The position numbers and the translations under genes were made by a program. This document shows positions 42,807-50,429 of a stretch of 63,905 bases of DNA, one piece after another (position 1 is the first letter of the stretch; the number at the start of each line of letters is the position of its first letter). Where the stretch lies: IMG/VR virus record IMGVR_UViG_3300023180_000052, positions 1 through 63,905 of that record; one strand, 5' to 3'. This DNA comes from a virus. The notes beneath the pieces are model-generated. The model was not told the origin of the DNA, made no database searches, and was given only the letters and a program-made list of their open reading frames with translations.

Positions 42807-43778
42807 ATGGAGTTCATTCGAGGAACATTCCAAACTTTTGAGTCACAAACTACTGTTCATCTTGGTCGTTTGGAAAGAAATCTTTCTAAGGGCGATCTCG
42901 TTGAGTTTGATGGCTATACTCTGAAGTTTGCAGGGAAAGAGACTGTTATGCCTGAGTTGAAGGCGGGCATTAAGCGTGGTTGGTTGAAGCATACAGAGGC
43001 TTCAGCTTCTACTGTTGTTGCCGAGCCTGTGGTCGAAGCTCCTGCACCCCCTAAGAAAGAAATGAAGATCGACACCGTGTATGACGAGGAGAGGTCTGTC
43101 GCTGAGATCAACCCCACTAAGACTGAGGAAACAAAGAAGTTCCCTATTGTTGTTGAGTCACAAGACGATGATATGATCGCAGTCTCTAAGGTAGAGAATA
43201 AGAGTGGTGCGACAATCAATAACGCTTCTAGTGCCGAGACAGGTGGTGGTATCGCTGAGTCTCAAGGTGCTGAGTCAGTGGGCAAGATCAAGATCAAGAC
43301 AGCTTCTAAGCAGAAGACCGTTATTTCTGACGGGTCACAAGCAAGCTCTGAAATCTCTCGCCTAGAGAACCTTTCTCGTGACGCTGTGAAATCTGAGTCT
43401 ACTACTGAGGCTTCTGTTGAGAAGATTGCTTCTGAGATCAACGATCAGATTGAGGAAATCGATGAGGAGCTAGAACTTATTGATCTTCTTGAGGAAGAAG
43501 CTCCTGCCGTTGATGACCAAGCACTAGAGGCGGCTCAGATTCTTGCAGCTGTTGATGGTGAAGTACAGCCAACACAAGGTGCTGTCACAGTCGGTAAGGA
43601 TACCTCAAAGGTGAAGTCTTTACCTGTAGGCATTGATTGGGATATGGCTCCCCATTGGACGAAGCGAGCAAGCCTAGCTGTTGAGCTTTATCGTGACCAC
43701 CCTGAAATCTTAGAAGCGATTATGGCTGTAGAGTCTAAGGGCGTTGTTAACTCTATCAAGAAAGCGATTGAGGCTTAA
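42807..43778 (+). CDS. Conserved phage protein with acidic linker
   Basis: A 323-residue protein. ATG at 42807 follows GGAG; an in-frame ATG at 42795 lacks an SD. The first 65 residues (GRLERNLSKGDLVEFDGYTLKF, MPELKAGIKRGWL) are a small beta domain I recall from conserved phage proteins. A long disordered Ala/Glu/Ser linker follows, then a C-terminal helical segment (SLPVGIDWDMAPHWTKRASLAVELYRDHPEILEAIM). The two conserved ends separated by an acidic linker suggest a connector in the virion. Function unknown. Confidence 0.6.
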   Translation: MEFIRGTFQTFESQTTVHLGRLERNLSKGDLVEFDGYTLKFAGKETVMPELKAGIKRGWLKHTEASASTVVAEPVVEAPAPPKKEMKIDTVYDEERSVAEINPTKTEETKKFPIVVESQDDDMIAVSKVENKSGATINNASSAETGGGIAESQGAESVGKIKIKTASKQKTVISDGSQASSEISRLENLSRDAVKSESTTEASVEKIASEINDQIEEIDEELELIDLLEEEAPAVDDQALEAAQILAAVDGEVQPTQGAVTVGKDTSKVKSLPVGIDWDMAPHWTKRASLAVELYRDHPEILEAIMAVESKGVVNSIKKAIEA

Positions 43779-43830
43779 TAATCTCTTGATATATTCCCTT
43801 CCTTGAATAGTTTTTGATAGGGAGAGAACC

Positions 43831-44412
43831 ATGAGAAATAAGAAAGCCTCAAGCCAAGCTTCTTGGTCGATTTTAGCAGGGGGCGTTTCAGACGCTAGAG
43901 TTGAAGCGTATAAGATCAGAATAGCAGTCAATCAGATGGTTGAAGCTCTTAAAGATTCCCCTGCTATTGAAGAAGTTTATCGCCTTTGTGGTGATACATT
44001 TCTCTCTATTCCTGATAGTCTTGCTCTCCTTGAGAGACATTTAGATAAGACTAATTATGCACTTATTACAATGGGTGCTGATTTCTACCGTCAGCGACTG
44101 CCCCATAGTGATCGTGAGACTGTAGATATTGCTTCTAAGTATAATCCTGCACCTCATGCGGCTCGTATGATTAACTCGGAAATGATCTCCAAAGAAGCAG
44201 GTACTTCAGGTGAGTTTTGGGAAGAGATTGCTGATCTCATTTCTGAGAAGATAGAGAATGGAGACAAAGAGATTACTATTTCTCGCAGAGAGCTTTCAGA
44301 CCCTAGTCAATATGGTGCGTTGGTTTCTTTTGAGAGAGAGGGTCTTGTTCAGAATTTTGGCTCGTATCTTGTGGTGACTCAAGATGGTATTCGTGCATTC
44401 CTACACGGGTAA
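43831..44412 (+). CDS. Conserved hypothetical protein with helical repeat
   Basis: A 193-residue protein. SWSILAGGVSDARVEAYKIRIAVNQMV and LLERHLDKTNYALITMGADFYRQRLPHSDR form a core I recall from large phages. The tail (ELSDPSQYGALVSFEREGLVQNFGSYLVVT) is a small winged-helix-like fold. SD GGGAGAG precedes it. Its 3' end may be overlapped by a minus-strand Zn-ribbon frame. Confidence 0.6.
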   Translation: MRNKKASSQASWSILAGGVSDARVEAYKIRIAVNQMVEALKDSPAIEEVYRLCGDTFLSIPDSLALLERHLDKTNYALITMGADFYRQRLPHSDRETVDIASKYNPAPHAARMINSEMISKEAGTSGEFWEEIADLISEKIENGDKEITISRRELSDPSQYGALVSFEREGLVQNFGSYLVVTQDGIRAFLHG

Positions 44413-44512
44413 AACAAGGTAGGTCTTTTCTCATCGGACAAGATACTTTAAGCGTATTGCCACATCGCCAACAGATGAAGTGCTTAGGGTTTTTCTGAGG
44501 GGTTAGCTTCAT
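44303..44512 (-). CDS. Possible small zinc-ribbon protein
   Basis: A 69-residue frame from ATG 44512, with GGAG ten bases before it. FICWRCGNTLKVSC and a further Cys (DLPC) make a plausible zinc ribbon. Against it: the 3' half lies antisense to the end of the 43831 gene (about 110 bases of overlap), which is unusual here. It also begins inside the DUF3310 gene in another frame. Confidence 0.35.
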   Translation of the reverse strand: MKLTPQKNPKHFICWRCGNTLKVSCPMRKDLPCFTRVGMHEYHLESPQDTSQNSEQDPLSQKKPTHHID

Positions 44513-44720
44513 TGCTTTTACGCTCCATTTCTCGTTGGAGATACCATATTGCTTTACTGATGTCCTCTTCAAAGGACTCATTGGGTTTAGACCCTGCTCT
44601 CAGAATATACTTGATGGCAGAGCCGAGTGAAAAGTTCAAATCATAGGCTTCGATTACGTCTATGGCTTTCATTCCATTTCCTTTATAATGGTCGGGTTGG
44701 TTTATCTTTTCATATCCCAT
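44484..44720 (-). CDS. DUF3310 family protein
   Basis: A 78-residue protein. INQPDHYKGNGMKAIDVIEAYDLNFSLGSAIKYILRAG is the DUF3310 signature (N-P-x-H-Y...I.VIE...F..G.AIKY..R.G), followed by EEDISKAIWYLQREM. This small family is widespread in phages and has been described as nucleotide-kinase-like in one case; the true role is unclear. It lies on the minus strand amid plus-strand genes, like other early-type genes in this window (phoH, thymidine kinase). Confidence 0.8.
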   Translation of the reverse strand: MGYEKINQPDHYKGNGMKAIDVIEAYDLNFSLGSAIKYILRAGSKPNESFEEDISKAIWYLQREMERKSNEANPSEKP

Positions 44721-44770
44721 TTATGTGAGCCTTTCTTAGAAGAAGCATTTATATTTTGAGGTAGGTTAGC

Positions 44771-47700
44771 ATGGCAAAGCACATAGACAAAGAAGCAGGG
44801 TTGGTAAAGCCACCACCTGCACTCTTCAGATTAGTGACACAGATCGCTCAAGGTGTATTAGCTGACCATGTTACTCGTAGTATATACAGCACCACAGTCG
44901 GTATGGAAGAAATAGAATATCTTGAAGAAGTAAACGAAGAAATACTTAAAGTTCTGAACAACTACGAAAAAGCTGACATGGAGGATTTCTTTGAGCTTGT
45001 TGATAGCTTTCGTATCGAATACCACGATGTTCTCAGAGTCATTCTTAACGACTATGAGGATTATCCAGAAGACGTTCAAATTAAAGAAGATGCAAAGTTC
45101 GGGTTGAAGCTTGTCGAGGAAATTACAAGATTCCACGACATAGAATTCAAACCTTACTCTAATAGAGACTTAGAGAAGCTCAGAGAGAGTAAGAGAGCAG
45201 TACAACTACTTGTTGCCGCTCTTTCTTTTGTCACGAAGCAACTAAGACTCAAGAAAGAAAGAGAACCTTATGAAGATAAGGACAGCTTTGAACGAGCTTT
45301 ATCTCAGCTTCCTAGAGAGTATCTCATAAGCAAGTACACCCACTTAAATTTAGGCGTTAAAGCAGAAGTTACTTACAATGACTTTAACCACCCAATAAAG
45401 CTAACTTTTAAGTTCCAAAACTCTAGGGTTTTGGGCAGTCATAGTATGGTTGGGAATTACCACCATATTCTGATTACTATGCCCGACAAACGGAAATATA
45501 GTCAGCAAGATTTAGATGCTGTTGAAGATACTGTTAGACATGAGTTAGTTCATGCTGTGCAAGAGGAAATAGCCACACGCAACTTATTAGCTGAGAGTGG
45601 TGGGTTGCCTTTCTCTAAGAGAGATCGAAGATTCAGACAGCATGACCAAGCAGGCGAGCGAAGAGTCCGTAATGAATTAAGGCAGTTAGGCTTAGACCCC
45701 AATTTAGCTAACTTTCATGCCCTTGATGATGTGGAATTCTACACAAGACTCTTAGACGAAGTTGAGGGCTTTAAGGACGAACACCCGAACCCCGACAATC
45801 GAACTATTTCTAGGTATATTAATAATAGACCTTTCTTTAGATCGCTCAAACACTTTAAGAAGAAGTATTGGGACAAGGCTGTGGGTCTGTTTTATCAAGC
45901 TGTAAATGAGGGTTCAGAAGCTCGTGTAGCGAGACAACTAATACAAGACCTTGCAGGCGTACAGACATGGGTAAGTAAGACTCGTCAAGATCAAATAGAG
46001 AACGACACTTCGACACCCGAACCTAGCAGGGCTGACTACCAAGACGGGAAGCCTCAGAGAGACAGGGTTTTACCCTTACCTAGTGGACACCCTAAAGGCA
46101 GAGATGAGGTAAGGGCAGGGCCACCTGTTTCTAACACTCCGTCTGATAGTGCAGGTTCATCTCTTAATCATAATACTCCGATGAACCCTAATGCTATTCC
46201 GAACCAACCCGATGGGAAACCACTTCATCAGCGACCTCGTTCTTCAGGGCTTCCTGGAGATGAATACGGACACCCTTACATAGACGCTAAGAATACAACA
46301 GGGTTGTCGAGGAGAACCTTCAAAACTGCTTTTGAAATGGACTTATCAGAGGGTGATGACCTTGATTATTTCCTTGAAGACGATGGCGACTTTTCTAACC
46401 GAGAAGGTGTGGGTCGAGCTAAGATTAATTGGAGAAGACCAAAGGTTCGACAACGAAAGTGGCAAGGTCAGCTCAAGAGAGAATACAAAGTTAATCGGGC
46501 TAGAACTAAGCGTAAAAACCTTAGTAAAAAGATTAATATGCGTAAGAGGTACTACGAAAGAAATAAGCACTTGATTCTGAGGTATCAAAAACGCAGGAGG
46601 GAGCACCCTGAACAGCATAAACGGTTTAAGGGAGGTCCTTCTACTCAAACTCAAAAAAATAACAGAAGCAAGAGAGCTGAAATGATGAAAGACACCTTGG
46701 CTTTGGTTCAGAATGTGGACATCTTCGATAGAATGGCAGAGGAAATGGAATCGTCAGAAATCATGGCGAAGCCTCGCTATCAAAGTGGACCTGGTTCGAG
46801 AAGTACCCACAAGCAACAGAAAACTAGACGTAAGCGTAAGAAGTTGAGGAACTCGAACTATACGAAATTGCGTAGGGCGAGAAAGAGATATTATCGCAAG
46901 AACAAAGCTAAGATTAAAAAGAGAGTGAAGACTTGGAGAAGAAAACATAAGCAAAGGCTCAAGAGGTATAAGCCTATGGGCAAGAAAGCTTCAATGTTCT
47001 TTGAGTACCCATTTCTTTTAGAGTGTTCTATTGAGGGTATGCCTCTTTGTGTCGAGCGTATTTCACCTTGTACCTCTTTTATAATTCTCAGTCATCAGAA
47101 CGATGAGTCTGATCTTTATGAAATGTCGCTTTACGACTTCTATTGGGAAGCCGAGTGGAATGATGAAGAAGATGAATGGGACTTTGATGACTTTGTAGAG
47201 GAAATAGCTGAAATGAAAAGAATTGCTAAGAATGTTCCGAACGACCCTAAACTGTGGGGGCAAATTATAGAGCTTGCTAAAGGGGAACGTAAGACTCCTG
47301 TAGAAAAAGGTGGGGTTAGCGTTTCTCCTGTTAGAGATGGTGAGGGGTTTCAGAAATACCCAAGTGCCTATGCAAATGGGTGGGCTTCAAAAGCTTATGG
47401 GGACTTAGGTGGTACTTGGTCTAAGCAAGCTAGTCAGCGTGATATTTCCTTGCCTACTTTACAGGTTCTCTTAGCTATTCTGAGAGGAGCACATTGGGCT
47501 CATTGGACAAGCCATTGGCAAGTCAAGGGGCAGAGCTACTATGGAGATCATCTATTACTAGAGAGAATCTATGAGTCTTTGATTGAGGAAATAGATACCC
47601 TCGCAGAGAAGATCGTAGGCACTTACGGTGCGATGGCTGTAGCTCCTGTCGAGCAGGCTCAGATTATGGCGAACACTCTTTTACCTGTAGCTGAGGCACA

Positions 47701-47887
47701 GGCAGAGAATGACCCTATCCGTAGAGCTTTAGTCATTGAAGAAGCGTTGCAGGTTGTCTTTAAGAACATCTATAAATCTCTCAAAGAAATGAACACTCTC
47801 ACTTTAGGTATGGACGACTTTTTGATGTCTATGGCTAATGCTCACGAAACAAATCTATATCTGTTACGACAAAGAACAAGGGGTTAA
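44771..47887 (+). CDS. Fusion of metalloprotease, basic and Dps/ferritin-like domains
   Basis: A 1038-residue protein. Residues about 190-400 contain a zincin signature H257-E-L-V-H261 (TVRHELVHAVQEE). A Pro/Asn-rich linker follows. Two extremely Arg/Lys-rich regions (about 550-625 and 666-740) can bind DNA. YPSAYANGWASKAYGDLGG (about 863) is a motif I recall from phage proteins. Residues about 893-1038 are Dps-like with the full ferroxidase set H915, H927, D942, E946, at E. coli Dps spacing. It might condense or protect DNA and oxidise iron, with proteolysis at the start. Domain identities are strong, function is inference. Confidence 0.8.
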   Translation: MAKHIDKEAGLVKPPPALFRLVTQIAQGVLADHVTRSIYSTTVGMEEIEYLEEVNEEILKVLNNYEKADMEDFFELVDSFRIEYHDVLRVILNDYEDYPEDVQIKEDAKFGLKLVEEITRFHDIEFKPYSNRDLEKLRESKRAVQLLVAALSFVTKQLRLKKEREPYEDKDSFERALSQLPREYLISKYTHLNLGVKAEVTYNDFNHPIKLTFKFQNSRVLGSHSMVGNYHHILITMPDKRKYSQQDLDAVEDTVRHELVHAVQEEIATRNLLAESGGLPFSKRDRRFRQHDQAGERRVRNELRQLGLDPNLANFHALDDVEFYTRLLDEVEGFKDEHPNPDNRTISRYINNRPFFRSLKHFKKKYWDKAVGLFYQAVNEGSEARVARQLIQDLAGVQTWVSKTRQDQIENDTSTPEPSRADYQDGKPQRDRVLPLPSGHPKGRDEVRAGPPVSNTPSDSAGSSLNHNTPMNPNAIPNQPDGKPLHQRPRSSGLPGDEYGHPYIDAKNTTGLSRRTFKTAFEMDLSEGDDLDYFLEDDGDFSNREGVGRAKINWRRPKVRQRKWQGQLKREYKVNRARTKRKNLSKKINMRKRYYERNKHLILRYQKRRREHPEQHKRFKGGPSTQTQKNNRSKRAEMMKDTLALVQNVDIFDRMAEEMESSEIMAKPRYQSGPGSRSTHKQQKTRRKRKKLRNSNYTKLRRARKRYYRKNKAKIKKRVKTWRRKHKQRLKRYKPMGKKASMFFEYPFLLECSIEGMPLCVERISPCTSFIILSHQNDESDLYEMSLYDFYWEAEWNDEEDEWDFDDFVEEIAEMKRIAKNVPNDPKLWGQIIELAKGERKTPVEKGGVSVSPVRDGEGFQKYPSAYANGWASKAYGDLGGTWSKQASQRDISLPTLQVLLAILRGAHWAHWTSHWQVKGQSYYGDHLLLERIYESLIEEIDTLAEKIVGTYGAMAVAPVEQAQIMANTLLPVAEAQAENDPIRRALVIEEALQVVFKNIYKSLKEMNTLTLGMDDFLMSMANAHETNLYLLRQRTRG

Positions 47888-47890
47888 GAA

Positions 47891-49507
47891 ATGACTGCTA
47901 TTTCACTTAGAGGCGAACTAATCCGAGTAGCTTATGAACATGAGGGTGTTCGAGCTTTAATTTTACCTATCCTTACAAGTAGGGTTGCAAGTACGGAAGT
48001 TAGTTTAAAAGCGAGGGCTATTAGACTAGCGTATGCTCACCCTGAGTTGAGAGGTTTAGTCTTACCTTGTATTAAAGTTGCCGATACAAGAAAGCGTATG
48101 AACCAACAGAGGAAGAAGAATCAGCAAAGGTCTGAGCGATCTAAAAAGAGAGATGCTGAAATCGCTGAGAATAATGCGGCGAGAGACGCTACCAAAGCAG
48201 GTGAGGGTTTAGTTGAGGCTCTAGGTAAAGGCTACAAAGTACCTTGGAAACATGGTCGTAGAGGTGAGATTACCTTAAAGACTCTTATTTCTTATGCAGG
48301 GGACAAAAACCACCCTAAAAGACAAGAAGCTCAAAAGCTCGTAGAGCAACTTAGGAAAAAACAAAGGAATGACAGAATTAAAGGTGCGATTAAAGACACC
48401 TCTAAGAAAGCCCTAGCAGGAGCGAGCCGACTTTTAGCTGAGGGTGTTAAAGCAGGTCTAGGAGCCGCTTCTGAGCTTTCAGATGGTATCGGAAACATGA
48501 TCTTAAGTGGTTCAAGAACACCAGGCGAAATAATGTCAGAAGCCGTAGGAAAGATTTCTGAGCAACTTGAAAAAGATAAAGCTAAGAATGAAGGTCATTA
48601 TAATCAAGCTATGCAAAGCTTAGGCGTTCAAGACTTCCAATCTGCGAGTTCAATGATGATGGCAGGTAAAAAAGTCGGTATGGGTATGATGAAGACGGCA
48701 GGGGCTAAAATAGGTTCGGCAGGGGTAGGTGCTCTTAAGGGGGCAGGTGAAGCCGCTATGGGTGGTGTGGGTTCGGGTGCTCTTTGGATAGCAGGAGGTG
48801 CTTTCAAAGCTCTTGGAGGAGGACTTAAAGTCTTACAAAAGGGTGCAGAAGTCGCAGATAGAGTCAAACTTGCGAGCGATGTTGACGCTACTGTAGACGA
48901 GTTACTTGACAATATTTCTGAATATCTTGGAGAGATCGGTCCAAATGAGTTGGAAGCTCTTGAGCCATATATTCAAGATGACGGTAACTTTGACGTAGAA
49001 GCCTTTAACAAGGATTTAGAGGAGCAAGGTGCTGAAGCAATCAAAGCTCTTGAAGAATACTTGAGTGAGGTTGTTGAAGACGAGGAAGATTCTGAGGAGA
49101 CAGAGGAGACAGAGGAGACAGAGGAAGCTGAGGAAGATTCTGAGGAAGCTGAGGAGGTAGAGGAAGCTGAGGAAGCTGAGGAAGCTGAGGAGACAGAGGA
49201 AGCTGAGGAGATAGAGGAAGATTCTGAGGAAGCTGAGGAGACAGAGGAAGCTGAGGAGACAGAGGAAGCTGAGGAGACAGAGGAAGCTGAGGAAGATTCT
49301 GAGGAGACAGAGGAAGCTGAGGGTGTTTCCGATGAGGCGAAAGCTAAGGCGAACGAAGCTATCCAAAAGGCTCTGTCTAAGAAAGCTCTCGTCAGAGTTG
49401 CTTACGAGAACCCCAAGTATAGACCTGTTCTTCTTGATCTGATTAAAGACGGAAGAAATAGATACCCTGCTTCTGAGATTAGAAGCGTGTTAATGAGTGC
49501 TTTATAA
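47891..49507 (+). CDS. LAY-module protein with acidic repeat tail
   Basis: A 538-residue protein. It has three LAY modules: about 10-28, about 42-60 and again near the C-terminus (LVRVAYENPKYRPVLLDLI, about 500-518). The middle is basic, then Gly/Ala-rich amphipathic (MMKTAGAKIGSAGVGALKGAG), then a long Glu tract (about 399-477) made of EETEEAEED-type repeats. It starts 3 bases after the Dps fusion. Bacterial homologues unknown to me. A virion protein bearing several copies of an address peptide is the working guess. Confidence 0.6.
   Translation: MTAISLRGELIRVAYEHEGVRALILPILTSRVASTEVSLKARAIRLAYAHPELRGLVLPCIKVADTRKRMNQQRKKNQQRSERSKKRDAEIAENNAARDATKAGEGLVEALGKGYKVPWKHGRRGEITLKTLISYAGDKNHPKRQEAQKLVEQLRKKQRNDRIKGAIKDTSKKALAGASRLLAEGVKAGLGAASELSDGIGNMILSGSRTPGEIMSEAVGKISEQLEKDKAKNEGHYNQAMQSLGVQDFQSASSMMMAGKKVGMGMMKTAGAKIGSAGVGALKGAGEAAMGGVGSGALWIAGGAFKALGGGLKVLQKGAEVADRVKLASDVDATVDELLDNISEYLGEIGPNELEALEPYIQDDGNFDVEAFNKDLEEQGAEAIKALEEYLSEVVEDEEDSEETEETEETEEAEEDSEEAEEVEEAEEAEEAEETEEAEEIEEDSEEAEETEEAEETEEAEETEEAEEDSEETEEAEGVSDEAKAKANEAIQKALSKKALVRVAYENPKYRPVLLDLIKDGRNRYPASEIRSVLMSAL
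49085..49322 (+). repeat. Degenerate tandem repeat coding poly-Glu
   Basis: Repeats of GAGGAGACAGAG and GAGGAAGCTGAG with GAAGATTCTGAG interruptions, encoding EETEEAEEDSEE. Units of 6, 12 and 30 bases can be seen, typical of slippage. Confidence 0.9.
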
Positions 49508-49938
49508 TGAGTACGACCAAGTTAAAGCGAGAGCTACTACAATACTTTAACTCATTTCCTGATGAGGTGAGAGATGTATTAGCCCCTCGTGTAGATACCA
49601 CATTAAGAAATGCACTAGCGAAAGCTCGTACAGGTATGATTATTCGCCCTGGGGCGAACAATCTTAGAATTGAGGGTCTTCCTAAAATTACAGGTTCTCA
49701 CCTCTTAGAAATCAAGGCTCACAAGAATCTCCAACTAGAGGGTCTTAGAGTTGTCAGAGCTGAGACAGACCCGACTTTCAGTGCTGGTGTCTTATTTCAT
49801 CTTTCTTTACCTTTTAGGATAGAAATAGAGGACACAACCTATAAGCCCATACTTCGGGTAACAGAAGCCTTGAAGGTGGACTTAAAGTTCTCAGATGAGA
49901 TCAATGACATCTATTTCGACTACTTGAGTGATCTTTAA
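49507..49938 (+). CDS. Paralogue 1 of a phage domain ending LKFSD.INDIYFD.LSDL
   Basis: A 143-residue protein beginning on the last base of the previous stop. A helical start (KLKRELLQYFNSFPDEVRDVL) is followed by beta strands and an end, DLKFSDEINDIYFDYLSDL, almost repeated in the next gene. It is probably an older tandem duplication. Related region appears at the end of the 50430 protein. Function unknown. Confidence 0.6.
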   Translation: MSTTKLKRELLQYFNSFPDEVRDVLAPRVDTTLRNALAKARTGMIIRPGANNLRIEGLPKITGSHLLEIKAHKNLQLEGLRVVRAETDPTFSAGVLFHLSLPFRIEIEDTTYKPILRVTEALKVDLKFSDEINDIYFDYLSDL

Positions 49939-49947
49939 GGTAGTGAT

Positions 49948-50418
49948 ATGCGTTGGACGTTGAATCGGTCATTAAGAATACTTTCTAATGAGTTGGAAGC
50001 TTACTTGATTACTTTCCCTAAAGAACTCTTTTCTATGGTGGAAGAAATAGTAGACTCTAACGATTTCAAAAAAGAAGTAGACGATGCCCTCAACTACCCA
50101 CATGGTCCGAATCAGTATCAGAATGGTCTTTTTAACTTTATCAATTTACCCGTACCAAGGCTAAGTGAAAGCTTCTCTTGGCGTATTGATAGCGTTGATC
50201 GAAATATCCACTTTATAAGTGTTATAGACCTTAAAGAAGTTCCAACATTTCAAGCAGAGGTCGAGCTTGGCATTTCTTTTGAGATGACTTTGATTTATTG
50301 GGCTAATGGTAGAGCGAGGCACACTATTTCAGTAGAGACTAAGATACCCATTTCTCTTGATTTGAAGTTTTCAGATAAGATTAATGACATATATTTCGAT
50401 CATTTGAGTGATCTTTAG
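49948..50418 (+). CDS. Paralogue 2 of the LKFSD.INDIYFD domain
   Basis: A 156-residue protein. Helical start (RSLRILSNELEAYLITFPKELFSMVEEIV), beta middle, and the ending DLKFSDKINDIYFDHLSDL. Even the DNA of the last 60 bases resembles that of paralogue 1. No motif of known function. Likely acts with paralogue 1 and the C-terminal domain of the next gene. Confidence 0.6.
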   Translation: MRWTLNRSLRILSNELEAYLITFPKELFSMVEEIVDSNDFKKEVDDALNYPHGPNQYQNGLFNFINLPVPRLSESFSWRIDSVDRNIHFISVIDLKEVPTFQAEVELGISFEMTLIYWANGRARHTISVETKIPISLDLKFSDKINDIYFDHLSDL

Positions 50419-50429
50419 GGGGGCTAGAT

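Noticed and set aside
49016-49366. Antisense Leu/Phe-rich frame resembling a membrane protein
   Set aside because: It is the reverse strand of the poly-Glu repeat (GAGGAAGCTGAG), which always reads as Leu/Phe/Ser codons.
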